Assembly (NCBI RefSeq): GCF_001632775.1
Contig: NZ_CP015249.1
Location: 2,832,686-2,896,685 of the forward strand
Reading direction: 5' to 3'
DNA: 64,000 bases
Source: Dokdonella koreensis DS-123
GTDB taxonomy: Bacteria > Pseudomonadota > Gammaproteobacteria > Xanthomonadales > Rhodanobacteraceae
Shown in pieces: positions 18,811 through 29,309 of the stretch. The stretch's first letter is position 1. The number at the start of each line of letters is the position of its first letter. Under the pieces are notes generated by a model, which searched no databases, was not told where the DNA came from, and was given only the letters and a program-made list of their open reading frames with translations. The position numbers and the translations under genes are program-made.

Positions 18811-21317
18811 ACGGATGCCTCGGGTGAATTGACGATATGTGCCGACAGACCGAATTTTTCACTGTAGTGCTCCTGAAGTAGGCAGTGAATTCCCAGGCCG
18901 GAGCCCACGGTCTGAAAAGCCTCGATATCGGATAGGTGCTTCAGCACCTTCGGAAGCACGTTGACGGTGTACTGCTGAGCCTTCTTCAGAAGCTTCTTGT
19001 CGAAGGGACGGTCCGATGCACCGCACAGTTCGGCGATCAGAGCCTTCCCGTCTTCTCCATAAGGCACCACGATGCCTTCGGTAGGGGCGTCAATGGCCTT
19101 GAACAGACGGGCCGCGGTAGAGAAGGACTGACAAAACCGATACGGTGGATATCGACCGTTGTCACCAAGATATGCGCTGACGGCAGTGGGATTGAGGGCC
19201 AGAAGGTCCAGCAAGCTCGTATCCACGTCGACTGACGTGGGATAGCTCATCTCCTGTCTACGCTGGAAGAAGTAATAGCGGTAGTAATCTTCCAGAGCTT
19301 TCGGTCCCAGCCGGTCGTTGTCGTAGCGAGCAGGATCGTCGAGATAGTCAGCCAGGACTCTTCTCGCCTGCTTCTTGCCCTCCTCGATGTCCGGAAGCAT
19401 TCCCAGGTTTTCATCTCGGGGGTTGACGATATACAAGTGTCCACGACGAATCTTGCCGTTGCGGTTGCATCGTCCAGCCGCTTGCGCAATGGAGTCTAGG
19501 CCAGCCAGATAGCGGACCACCACCCAGAAGTCGATGTCGACCCCCGCCTCGATCAGCTGAGTACTGACGCAGATCACCGGAACACCTGCCTCCAGCTTGG
19601 TTTTGACCTTGTCTAGCTCGGCCCTGCGGTGAGCAGGACACATGTCGGTACTGAGGTGATGAACAACGTCTTGACCAGCGACCGAAACGACCAGCTCGTA
19701 GAGCTTCTTCGCGGCTGACTTGGTGTTGGTGATGAGCAGACAATTGCCCTTGTCGTGGAACTCGCGAAGTATCAGATTCGCTATTTCATCGGCCGCCCAG
19801 CCTTGGGCCTTGCAGGCGTCATGTACTTCGACCCTCCTGAGTTGATCGAATAGCTGGCCGACATCCGGTATCAAGCTATGTCCATCAGAGAGCTTCACCG
19901 CACCCCTGGCCGTATCGACGCGATCCAGCAGCGGCTGGGTCGCAGTACAAAGCACGACACTGCTGTTGCACTGTTCGACCAGGAAGTTGAGTGCGTTGTT
20001 GAACAGATGGACGCAGCGAATCGGAATGGTCTGAACTTCGTCGAAGACCAGTACCGCGTTTGCCAACTGGTGCATTCGTCGAGCGCCGCGGGTTCCGGCG
20101 CCGAACAGCGCCTCAAGGAACTGGACCATCGTGGTGTAGACCACGGGAGCATCCCAATCCGCGGCAAGGAGCTTTTCGCGACCCTGATCTCGTTCGGGCG
20201 CGAGATTGCCGTGGTGCTCCAGGACAACGAGGCCATCGTCAACGGTGGCATCCGGCTCTAGGACTGCCCGGGCAACGCGAGCGTTCTGATCGATGATCGC
20301 CGTGAAGGGAACCACGTAGACGATGCGATCCAGCTTACGCTCTTGCGCGTGGTGAAGGGCGAAGCGAAGGCTGGCTAGCGTCTTGCCTCCGCCAGTGGGA
20401 ACGGTGAGAGTGAAGATGCCCTTCTCGTTCGAAGCGGCATGCAGGCAATCCAGCGAGATCGATTGCCGTAACGTATCGATGGGGTATCGGACAGGAAGTC
20501 CAGCGAGATGGGATTCGAGGCGTTGGATCAAGACGGTCCAGTGCTCGTACTGCCCCGCCGGGCGCAGGTCGGCGTCGTCTGGATTCTCGAAGTCCGCTGT
20601 ATCGATGCGGTCGCCCGCAACGAGACAACTGAACATGAAGCGCACCAGCAGGCCGAATTGCTGAAATCGCGGCGCGTCGGCTTGCCCAGGGTTGCGCTGT
20701 TCGATGCGCTTGATGACGGCATCAACCTGTTCGAGCAGGGCCGGATCTGCCAGAAGTGCCTCGCAGCGCTCCAGGATATCTCGATCTGCTGACTCAAGCG
20801 CCTCGCTCAGATGCGTCTTTCCATCGTCCTTGCGCATTCGCGCGATGAAATCGTCTTTACCCGTGGGAGACAGAGTGTTGATCAGACCGGAATGATGCGA
20901 AGCGATGCACAACGCGGAAAGCTGGCCGACAAGGGCACCGAGTCTTCCGTGGCCCTGACCCAGCACCTGCCAAACATACTGTGCACCGGCACTGGAATGA
21001 TCGATCTTGCCCTTGAGTTGGACGGCATCGACCCAGTCCTCGTCGACGTCGGGCACCAGCTTTCCGACAGCTGACTTCAGATAAGCCTGGAAGACTTGGC
21101 TGTACTTTCCCAGGTCGTGCAGCAAGCCGAGCAGTTCGCCGAGCATTCCGAGCCCAAGCTTCTCGGCGAAGCGCTTGGCCCAGTCTGCGGTACCGAGAAG
21201 GTGCTTCAACAGAGGTTGCCAGCAATCATCCTGCGCCCGGTAGTGCGCGGCGGCCACTGACGGTGAAGATTGTGCGAGCACGCACGAAGCGTTGTCGGGT
21301 GTCACTCCATAACCCAT
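18801..21317 (-). CDS. cas3: Cas3 nuclease-helicase (subtype I-C)
   Basis: 838 residues. The N-terminal HD nuclease domain has the motif LLGLLHDLGKYSQVF, with further metal-ligand histidines in KIDHSSAGAQYV and ASHHSGLIN. The SF2 helicase follows, with Walker A TVPTGGGKTLASLRFAL, DEAH-like box VLVFDEVQTIP, motif III (VVLCTATQP) and motif VI region (QAAGRCNRNGK). It is recruited by Cascade to degrade target DNA. The ATG 21317 is preferred to an upstream start because GGAGG sits 8 nt before it. It is the first gene of the cas operon and overlaps cas5 by 10 bp. It looks intact. Confidence 0.97.
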   Translation of the reverse strand: MGYGVTPDNASCVLAQSSPSVAAAHYRAQDDCWQPLLKHLLGTADWAKRFAEKLGLGMLGELLGLLHDLGKYSQVFQAYLKSAVGKLVPDVDEDWVDAVQLKGKIDHSSAGAQYVWQVLGQGHGRLGALVGQLSALCIASHHSGLINTLSPTGKDDFIARMRKDDGKTHLSEALESADRDILERCEALLADPALLEQVDAVIKRIEQRNPGQADAPRFQQFGLLVRFMFSCLVAGDRIDTADFENPDDADLRPAGQYEHWTVLIQRLESHLAGLPVRYPIDTLRQSISLDCLHAASNEKGIFTLTVPTGGGKTLASLRFALHHAQERKLDRIVYVVPFTAIIDQNARVARAVLEPDATVDDGLVVLEHHGNLAPERDQGREKLLAADWDAPVVYTTMVQFLEALFGAGTRGARRMHQLANAVLVFDEVQTIPIRCVHLFNNALNFLVEQCNSSVVLCTATQPLLDRVDTARGAVKLSDGHSLIPDVGQLFDQLRRVEVHDACKAQGWAADEIANLILREFHDKGNCLLITNTKSAAKKLYELVVSVAGQDVVHHLSTDMCPAHRRAELDKVKTKLEAGVPVICVSTQLIEAGVDIDFWVVVRYLAGLDSIAQAAGRCNRNGKIRRGHLYIVNPRDENLGMLPDIEEGKKQARRVLADYLDDPARYDNDRLGPKALEDYYRYYFFQRRQEMSYPTSVDVDTSLLDLLALNPTAVSAYLGDNGRYPPYRFCQSFSTAARLFKAIDAPTEGIVVPYGEDGKALIAELCGASDRPFDKKLLKKAQQYTVNVLPKVLKHLSDIEAFQTVGSGLGIHCLLQEHYSEKFGLSAHIVNSPEASVWT

Positions 21318-21423
21318 TGCACGCCCTCCTTCCTTATTGAGCCTAGTGAACACCCCCCTCGATCCCGAGAGGGGATATCCACTCCAGTCGCGCTACAACG
21401 ATTTCAATCCACGTTCTCTCAGA
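21318..21423 (-). promoter_or_regulatory. cas operon promoter/leader with CRISPR-repeat-like element
   Basis: The region upstream of cas3 contains TTTCAATCCACG at 21401-21412 on the plus strand, an exact 12-nt match to the CRISPR repeat, in the same orientation as the array. Read leftward it gives the crRNA handle sequence followed by about 30 nt of unrelated sequence running into the cas3 leader. An inverted repeat (CCCCTC 21355-21360, GAGGGG 21369-21374) lies between it and the cas3 ribosome site. It may be a relic repeat or the handle of a regulatory crRNA-like transcript. Confidence 0.5.
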
Positions 21424-21582
21424 TCACAGAACTTGCTTCAGTAGCCACCCGAGCCACGGAGCACATAGCGTGATCAGAACAACGATGACCCATGGCCACA
21501 CAGCGGGCTTTTCACGCCCTCTTATGTCCAACTTCAGGCTGATGGAGTAGCTGGAACCCTCTTCCTTCTTAGGCTGCGACAT
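21424..21582 (-). CDS. Small membrane protein upstream of cas3
   Basis: 52 residues starting MSQPKKEEGSSYSISLKLDI, with AGGAG about 11 nt before the ATG at 21582. The N-terminal half is charged and polar. The C-terminal half is a single transmembrane helix (VWPWVIVVLITLCAPWLGWL) ending KQVL, so it is probably inserted in the inner membrane with the N terminus in the cytoplasm. It lies between the cas operon and a broken older cas3 and is read in the same direction; the stop is 107 bp before cas3. No family recognised. It could be an accessory CRISPR membrane protein, a toxin-like peptide or unrelated. Confidence 0.5.
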   Translation of the reverse strand: MSQPKKEEGSSYSISLKLDIRGREKPAVWPWVIVVLITLCAPWLGWLLKQVL

Positions 21583-21693
21583 CGGGGACCATCTCCTGGC
21601 ACCTTGGGCACGCCGATCATAACTAGTGTTCCGTTTAAGCGCTATTGGAAGCCTGACACTAATAGTGGCGCGCAATTCGCGCGCATGCACTAC

Positions 21694-21921
21694 CGCAAGC
21701 CCGGAACACGGTGGCACCTCTCCGCGAAACCTGCTTTGAAAGGACTCGGTGTACTTGCCGAGGTCGTGGAGCCGCCCTGCGATCATCGCGAGCATGTCTG
21801 CACCGAACACCGACGCGTAGCGCTCAGCGCGCCATCCCGTTCCGATCAGATGCTCGCGCAGCGGCTGCCAGTCGCTCTGTTCGGACCGGCTGCCGGAGTG
21901 TGCGTAGAACTGGATGACCAT
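21694..21921 (-). pseudogene. Truncated N-terminal fragment of a second cas3
   Basis: From ATG 21921 the frame reads [20 protein letters not shown], then LREHLIGTG and ADMLAMIAGRLHDLGKYTES, which is the canonical start of a Cas3 HD domain (YAHS... and the HDLGKY metal site). Homology stops after about 76 residues (FQSRFRGEV); the frame continues into unrelated sequence and the helicase is absent. It differs from the intact Cas3 next door, whose N terminus is atypical (MGYGVTPDNASCV). It is best explained as the remains of an earlier or replaced cas3. It lies directly upstream of the small membrane protein. Confidence 0.75.
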
Positions 21922-22196
21922 CCGTGGACCCGAGGCAGCTCAGGGCGCTGGATCGACGTGCAGCTCGGGGCGTCGGCCGCTTGAATCAGGATGACGCCCG
22001 ATGCGCCTGCGATGGCGCGATCCGTTCGACTGACACATGGCCTTCCCCCTGTTGGCCCGACCGACACTACTGCGTTCAGTTTCGCCGGGCAAGGCGCAGC
22101 GCACCGGTCACATCGCGCGCCGTCATTGCCTTCTGCCTGCAATATTCGGCCGCTAGGCTTGACTGGCTCGATCCTCTCCAACGACGAGTAGCTTTC
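21922..22196. other. Non-coding gap between CRISPR scar and typA
   Basis: No convincing gene on either strand. The stretch ends in a strong plus-strand terminator, so something transcribed rightward (a lost gene or small RNA) probably once ended here. A 12-nt sequence, CTCCAACGACGA, occurs near 22178 and again near 22353, just before typA. Confidence 0.4.
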
Positions 22197-22228
22197 AGAG
22201 CCGCCCCTCGCCGGGCGGCTCTTTTTTT
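22197..22228 (+). terminator. Rho-independent terminator
   Basis: AGAGCCGCCC (22197-22206) pairs perfectly with GGGCGGCTCT (22213-22222) across a 6-nt loop and is followed by a T-run. It acts on plus-strand transcription, about 160 bp before typA, and insulates typA from whatever lies upstream. Confidence 0.9.
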
Positions 22229-22389
22229 GTTTCCGCCGGCCCGCAGCGGCGCCCGGGACGCAGCCCGGCCGGTCCGGCGCCCGCAGGTGCTCGCACGCTG
22301 CGCCGCACCATCCGGCCGAAAAACCCGTATAATCGGACCCCTTTTGCCCTCCCTCCAACGACGATCCGATGCGGTCGCCGGGATAGCCC

Positions 22390-24219
22390 ATGTCCATCGA
22401 AAACCTCCGCAACATCGCGATCGTGGCCCACGTCGACCACGGCAAGACCACCCTGGTCGACTGCCTTCTCAAGCAGTCCGGCACGTTCAGCGAGCGCACC
22501 GTGCTGGCCGAGCGGGTGATGGACTCCAACGACCAGGAAAAGGAACGTGGCATCACGATCCTGTCCAAGAACACCGCCATCACCTGGCGCGAGAACCGCA
22601 TCAACATCGTCGACACCCCCGGCCATGCGGACTTCGGCGGCGAGGTGGAGCGCGTGCTGTCGATGGTGGACACCGTGCTGATCCTGGTGGACGCGATGGA
22701 CGGCCCGATGCCGCAGACGCGCTTCGTCACGCAGAAGGCGTTCCAGATGGGCTTCAAGCCGATCGTGGTCATCAACAAGATCGACCGCCCGGGCGCGCGG
22801 CCGGACTGGGTGCTGAACGCCACGTTCGACCTGTTCGACCGCCTGGGCGCGACCGACGAGCAGTTGGACTTCCCGGTGGTCTACGCCTCCGCGCTGCACG
22901 GCTACGCCAGCCTGGATCCGGAAGCACGCTCGGGCGACATGACGCCGCTGTACGAGGCGATCATGAAGCACGTCTCGCCGCCGCAGGTGGACCCGGACGG
23001 CCCGTTCCAGATGCGCATCAGCCAGCTGGACTACAACAACTATGTCGGCCTGATCGGCATCGGCCGCATCCAGCGCGGCAAGGTGCGCACCAACATGCCG
23101 GTGGCCATCCTCGACCGCGAAGGCAAGAAGCGCAACGGCAAGGTGCTGCAGGTGCTCGGCTTCATGGGCCTGGAGCGCAAGGAAGTGGCCGAGGCGCAGG
23201 CGGGCGACATCATCGCCATCAGCGGTATCGAGGCCTTGGGCATTTCCGACACGGTCTGCGCCACGGATGTGCCGGAGCAGCTGCCGGTGCTGACGGTGGA
23301 CGAGCCGACGATCAGCATGACCTTCCAGGTCAACAACTCGCCGTTCGCCGGCACCAAGGATCACAGCGGCGGCAAGTTCCTGACCTCGCGCCAGATCCGC
23401 GACCGCCTGATGCGCGAGACGCTGCACAACGTGGCGCTGAAGGTGGAAGAGACCGAGGACCCGGACAAGTTCAAGGTGTCCGGCCGCGGCGAGCTGCACC
23501 TGTCGGTGCTGATCGAGACGATGCGCCGCGAGGGCTACGAGCTGGCGGTGTCGCGCCCGGAAGTCATCATCAAGGAGATCGACGGCGTGCCGAGCGAGCC
23601 GATCGAGCAGCTCGTGGTGGACATGGAGGAGCAGTTCCAGGGCGGCGTGATGGAGCGCTTAGGGATGCGCAAGGGCCAGCTCAAGAACATGGAGCCGGAC
23701 GGCAAGGGCCGCGTGCGCCTGGAGTACCTGATCCCGGCGCGCGGCCTGATCGGTTTCCAGACCGAGTTCCGCACGCTGACGGCCGGCACGGGCCTGCTGT
23801 TCCACGTCTTCGACCACTACGGTCCGAAGGCGGAGGGCGCGATCGCCAAGCGGCCCAACGGCGTGATGATCTCCAACGGCCAGGGTCCGGCGCCGGCGTA
23901 TTCGCTGGTCAGCCTGCAGGAGCGCGGCCGCCTGCTGGTCAGCGAGGGTGACGAGATCTACGAGGGCCAGCTGGTCGGCATCCACTCCAAGGACAACGAC
24001 CTCACCGTCAATGCCTTGCGCGCCAAGCAGCTGACCAACATCCGCGCGGCCGGCAAGGACGACAACGTGCAGCTGACGCCGCCGATCAAGATGTCGCTGG
24101 AGCAGGCGCTGGAGTTCATCGAGGACGATGAGCTGGTGGAAGTGACGCCGAAGTTCATTCGCCTGCGCAAGAAGCATCTCACCGAAAGCGATCGCAAGCG
24201 CGCCTCGCGCGCGGCTTAA
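22390..24219 (+). CDS. typA: Ribosome-associated GTPase TypA/BipA
   Basis: 609 residues, the standard length. The GTPase domain shows G1 [15 protein letters not shown], switch/G2 ([13 protein letters not shown]), G3 [15 protein letters not shown]4 [12 protein letters not shown] and G5 (SALHGYA). EF-G-like domain II and beta-barrel domains follow, and the BipA-specific C-terminal domain ([20 protein letters not shown]) is present. BipA binds the 70S ribosome and assists 50S assembly and growth under stress or cold. It starts at ATG 22390 and is monocistronic, with a terminator before and a hairpin after it. It separates the cas locus from a second, decayed CRISPR array. Confidence 0.98.
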   Translation: MSIENLRNIAIVAHVDHGKTTLVDCLLKQSGTFSERTVLAERVMDSNDQEKERGITILSKNTAITWRENRINIVDTPGHADFGGEVERVLSMVDTVLILVDAMDGPMPQTRFVTQKAFQMGFKPIVVINKIDRPGARPDWVLNATFDLFDRLGATDEQLDFPVVYASALHGYASLDPEARSGDMTPLYEAIMKHVSPPQVDPDGPFQMRISQLDYNNYVGLIGIGRIQRGKVRTNMPVAILDREGKKRNGKVLQVLGFMGLERKEVAEAQAGDIIAISGIEALGISDTVCATDVPEQLPVLTVDEPTISMTFQVNNSPFAGTKDHSGGKFLTSRQIRDRLMRETLHNVALKVEETEDPDKFKVSGRGELHLSVLIETMRREGYELAVSRPEVIIKEIDGVPSEPIEQLVVDMEEQFQGGVMERLGMRKGQLKNMEPDGKGRVRLEYLIPARGLIGFQTEFRTLTAGTGLLFHVFDHYGPKAEGAIAKRPNGVMISNGQGPAPAYSLVSLQERGRLLVSEGDEIYEGQLVGIHSKDNDLTVNALRAKQLTNIRAAGKDDNVQLTPPIKMSLEQALEFIEDDELVEVTPKFIRLRKKHLTESDRKRASRAA

Positions 24220-24230
24220 TCACGCGAAGC

Positions 24231-24248
24231 GCCGCCCGTCCGGGCGGC
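24231..24248 (+). terminator. Hairpin after typA
   Basis: GCCGCCCG and CGGGCGGC form an 8-bp stem with a 2-nt loop, 12 bp after the typA stop. No T-run follows, so the termination activity is uncertain. Confidence 0.45.
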
Positions 24249-24334
24249 ACTGCCGGAGAAGGCACTGCGCTGGCCTTCCGTTCGTCCGCACCCCGCTGGC
24301 AGGCGCCCGAATCGATGCCGCCCCGCACATAGCG

Positions 24335-24903
24335 GTGTGAATCCCGATCCGCGCGCGCCTGCGGGGCGCGGCGGATGACCAGTGGTGGCATACGCACTAC
24401 CCGCCGTTTCAATCCACGCGCCCTACGGGGCGCGACGTGGCACTTCCGCCCTGCCGTACTACGAGTCGCTGTTTCAATCCACGCGCCCCTGCGGGGCGCG
24501 ACCGGCGATCCTCGAAGCGCAACCCGTGCGCGTCGACGTTTCAATCCACGCGCCCCTGCGGAGCGCGACCGCAACCGCGCGCCGTTCGTCGGCAACCTGA
24601 CCTGGTTTCAATCCACGCGCCCCTGCGGGGTGCGACGCGATGCGTACATCGCACCCATGCGCGAGCGACCGAAGTTTCAATCCATGCGCCCCTACGGGGC
24701 GCGACTGCCGAAAGAGTTCGTTCCACGCGACTGATTGCCGTTTCAATCCACGCGCCCCTGCGGGGCGCGACCGGCCGTCGCGCGCGCCGCCTTGAGCTAC
24801 GCCATGTTTCAATCCACGCGCTCCTGAGGGGCGCGACAGGTGCTCTGTTCCTCGACCCTCGCGCGTCTTGCGTTTCAATCCACGCGTGCCGCGGCACGCG
24901 AGC
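24335..24903 (-). CRISPR. Orphan, decaying type I-C CRISPR array (8 recognisable repeats plus one very degenerate)
   Basis: The same repeat as the main array, in the same orientation, at 24406 (31 nt), 24471, 24538, 24605, 24674, 24740, 24806 and 24872, with a heavily altered copy near 24335-24372. Most copies carry substitutions (for example GGAGCGCG at 24538, GGGTGCG at 24605, ATGCG at 24674, CTCCTGAGGGG at 24806). The last one keeps GTTTCAATCCACG but has a different hairpin, CGCGTGCC/GGCACGCG. Spacers are 33-36 nt and none matches the main array by eye. There are no cas genes or obvious leader beside it, so it is probably no longer acquiring spacers, though the I-C machinery at 13-21 kb could still process it. 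Confidence 0.95.
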
Positions 24904-25119
24904 GTGTGATCAAGCCAGCATCCTGACGACGTCGTATTCTCGGCCCGTGCACGCGGCGTGTGAACTCCCGCGCGCATCGCCGGTCCGAAGCCTCCGCGGC
25001 CGCGTTCGTTCCGGCCGGCCGCGCCGGTGCGCAACCCATGCCGGCCCGAGGGCACTGCGGCATCCGGCGGGGATGTGCCGCTGCGCCACGACCGGGACAT
25101 CGCTCGGGAGGGAACAACC

Positions 25120-26664
25120 ATGATCCGCTCGCTTCGTCCGTGGCTGGCCGCGGCGCTCGCGCTGCTGTGCGCCGGCACCGGCACCGCCGTCCTCGCCGCA
25201 CCGGCCGAACCCGCATCGCCGGTGCGCGTCCTGTTCGTCGGCAACAGCCTGACCAACCGCAACGACCTGCCCGCGACGTTCGCTGCCTACGTGGCCCGTG
25301 CCTATCCGGGCCGGCGCGTGGACGCGGCCATGGTCGCGCCGGACGGCCGGACGCTGGAGGGCCACCGCCGCGACGGTGAGGCCGAGGCGCGCATCGCCGG
25401 CGCGCGCTGGGACTATGTGGTGCTGCAGGAAGGACGCGATATCCGGCCGGGCTACAGCGTCAACGGCGAGCGCTTCTATTCCGAGCCGAGCCTGTTCTTC
25501 GCACAGGCGGCGTACTTCGCAGCACGCGTCCGCGAGCGCGGCGCGGTGCCGGTGTTCTTCGAGACCTGGGGTGCCGGCGCCGGCCAAGCCTATCTGGAAT
25601 ACGCCTACACCCGCGCGGCCCGCGGAAACGACGCGCAGCTGGCGCCGGTGGGCCGGGTGTTCGCCCGGCTGGCCGCGTCCGCGGACGCCGGGCTGCTGGC
25701 CGAGGACGGCAGCCATCCGTCCCGCCGCGGCACCGAGGTGGCCGCGGCGACGATCGCGGCGACGCTGTTCGGCCCGCTGGCCGACGCGGCCGCGCTGGAG
25801 CCCCGCGACCGCGCCGCGATCGTGGCTGCCCTGGCGGATGCGGGCGATGCGAAGACGCCGCTGCCGCCGCGCCCGGCCTACAGCCGCGATCCCGTCCCTG
25901 CCCTGGGGCAGGTGCCGACTGCGCAGAACACGACCGGCCGTTGGCGGGCACGCGACGGCGGCTTCCGCCTGAGCCTGGGCACGCAGATCGCGCTGGCCTG
26001 GCCGGACGGGCAGCCGGTGGTGACGCTGCGTGTGTTCGAGACCACCGGCGTGCTCGAATCGACGATCCGCGACGTCCGGCGGAACGGGGCCTCGCTGGCG
26101 TTCGACACGTTCGCCGGCGGCCAGCGCTACCAGGTGCGCCTGTGGCCGGCCGCGGACGGCCTGCAGGTGCTGACCGCGCAGACCGGCGACGGCGCCACGT
26201 TCACGACCTACGAGCAGCGCACCTACGCGAAGGACGGCGAGGCCGCCTACTTCGACGCGCTCGACCGGCGCTACGCCGCGCTGGCGCGCGATGCGGCGCG
26301 CGACGGGCTGGCCGCCGCCCTGCCCGGCCACGTCGAGGCGGTCACCGCCCTGGTCGGACGCGACGCCTTGGCGCAGGCGCGCCAGGGGTTCCCGGTCTCG
26401 GAGTGGGACCTGATCCTGCTGGCGGGCTTCCACGCCCAGGCCGGCCAGCCGCAGCGCGCGCTGGACTGCCTGCAGGCGGCCGTGACGTTGTATCCGCAGT
26501 CCACCGACGCCTGGGCGAATCTGGCCAAGGGCGAAGCCGATGCCGGCCATCGCAGTGCCGCGATCACGGCGTACGACAAGGCGCTGGCCTTGAACGCGGG
26601 CGGCAACCCGGTGCTGGAGCGGATGCTGCGCGAGGCACTGGCACGCCTCCGGGACGGCGGCTGA
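25120..26664 (+). CDS. Exported SGNH-hydrolase-like protein with C-terminal TPR
   Basis: 514 residues from ATG 25120, with GGGAGG 8 nt upstream. A signal peptide (LAAALALLCAGTGTAVLAAP) precedes an SGNH/GDSL-type esterase fold: block I LFVGNSLTNRNDLP with the nucleophile Ser, and the catalytic Asp-x-x-His in EDGSHPSRRG (about residue 205). A middle beta-rich domain of unknown role follows (about 260-400). The last 90 residues contain tetratricopeptide helices (AQAGQPQRALDCLQAAVTLY, SAAITAYDKALALN). It probably hydrolyses an ester in the periplasm or outside the cell; the substrate is unknown. It stands alone between the orphan array and cbbR, convergent with cbbR. Confidence 0.75.
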   Translation: MIRSLRPWLAAALALLCAGTGTAVLAAPAEPASPVRVLFVGNSLTNRNDLPATFAAYVARAYPGRRVDAAMVAPDGRTLEGHRRDGEAEARIAGARWDYVVLQEGRDIRPGYSVNGERFYSEPSLFFAQAAYFAARVRERGAVPVFFETWGAGAGQAYLEYAYTRAARGNDAQLAPVGRVFARLAASADAGLLAEDGSHPSRRGTEVAAATIAATLFGPLADAAALEPRDRAAIVAALADAGDAKTPLPPRPAYSRDPVPALGQVPTAQNTTGRWRARDGGFRLSLGTQIALAWPDGQPVVTLRVFETTGVLESTIRDVRRNGASLAFDTFAGGQRYQVRLWPAADGLQVLTAQTGDGATFTTYEQRTYAKDGEAAYFDALDRRYAALARDAARDGLAAALPGHVEAVTALVGRDALAQARQGFPVSEWDLILLAGFHAQAGQPQRALDCLQAAVTLYPQSTDAWANLAKGEADAGHRSAAITAYDKALALNAGGNPVLERMLREALARLRDGG

Positions 26665-26672
26665 GCCGCCGC

Positions 26673-27653
26673 TCAACGCCCGCGCGCAGGTGCTCGCCGC
26701 CGCGCGCGGGCTGACGGCACCTTTGTGGGTGAGGCCGGCAGCGGGAACGCCTCGCGCAGGTAGTCGGAGGTGTTCTCCAGCAGGAACTGGCGGAACGCGC
26801 GCGCGGCGGGTGCGAGCTGCTTGGCGCGCATGTGCACCACGTGCCAGGTGCGCAGCACCGGCGTGCCGACCACGTCGAGGATCGCCACCTCGCCGGCGCG
26901 CCGTTCCAACGCCAGCGTGTGCAGCGACAACAGGCTGACGCCCATGCCCGCCATCACGGCCTGCTTCACGGTCTCGTTGCTGCCCATCAGGATCGTGCGC
27001 GCCGGCGTGAACAGGTGCTGGCGGAACACGTTCTCCATCACGCCCTGCGTGCCGGAGCCGGGCTCGCGGCTCAGGAAGGTCTCGTGCCGCAGCTCGTGCA
27101 TGTCGATGCTGCGCGCGCCGGCCAGCGGATGGTCGCGCGCGGCGACCAGCACGTGCGGGTTCTCGGCCATCGGCTCGGCCAGCGCGTCGAGCTTCTCGGG
27201 CGGACGCCCCATCACGGCCAGGTCGATCTCGTTGTCCTCCAGCAGGCGCACCAGCGTGTCGCGGTTGCCGACGCTGAAGCGCACGTCGATGCCGGGATGC
27301 TGCTCGGCGAACACGGCCAGCAGGCGCGGCGCGAAGTACTTGGCGGTGCTGACCAGGCCGACGGTGACCAAGCCGCTGCGCAGGCCGGTGAGGTTCTGCA
27401 GGGACTGCTCGGCATCGGCGATCTCGCCGAGCACGCGCGCGGCGTGATGACGCAGCACCTGGCCGGCCTCGGTCAGTGCCAGGCGCCGGCCGACGCGCTC
27501 GAACAGGTCCACGCCGACGGCGCCTTCGAGCTGGCGGATCTGCATCGAGACGGCCGGCTGCGTCAGGTGCAGCGCCTCGGCGGCGCGCGCGAAATTGAGC
27601 AGGCGGGCCGCCTCCAGGAAAACCTGCAACTGGCGCAGCGTGAGGTGCAGCAT
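26673..27653 (-). CDS. cbbR: LysR-type regulator CbbR of the Calvin-cycle operon
   Basis: 326 residues from ATG 27653; an upstream start at 27701 is possible but would overlap the operator. The N-terminal winged helix is LTLRQLQVFLEAARLLNFAR followed by AAEALHLTQPAVSMQIRQLE. The effector domain (about 90-300) begins GLVTVGLVSTAKYFAPRLLA, typical of CbbR. CbbR activates cbb transcription in response to metabolites such as RuBP, phosphoenolpyruvate or NADPH, depending on species. It is divergent from cbbL with 144 bp between, the canonical arrangement. A basic Ala/Arg tail ends the protein. Confidence 0.94.
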   Translation of the reverse strand: MLHLTLRQLQVFLEAARLLNFARAAEALHLTQPAVSMQIRQLEGAVGVDLFERVGRRLALTEAGQVLRHHAARVLGEIADAEQSLQNLTGLRSGLVTVGLVSTAKYFAPRLLAVFAEQHPGIDVRFSVGNRDTLVRLLEDNEIDLAVMGRPPEKLDALAEPMAENPHVLVAARDHPLAGARSIDMHELRHETFLSREPGSGTQGVMENVFRQHLFTPARTILMGSNETVKQAVMAGMGVSLLSLHTLALERRAGEVAILDVVGTPVLRTWHVVHMRAKQLAPAARAFRQFLLENTSDYLREAFPLPASPTKVPSARARRRAPARGR

Positions 27654-29285
<1,632 letters not shown>

Positions 29286-29309
29286 CCGCCGCCCTCACTG
29301 GAGACCGCC

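Noticed and set aside
22100-22196. Possible tRNA or tmRNA 3' end before the terminator (GGCTCGATCCTCTCC)
   Set aside because: No matching acceptor stem or D and anticodon arms upstream; only a superficial T-arm likeness.
22195-23499. 434-codon minus-strand frame over typA
   Set aside because: Antisense shadow of typA, which is unambiguous on the plus strand.
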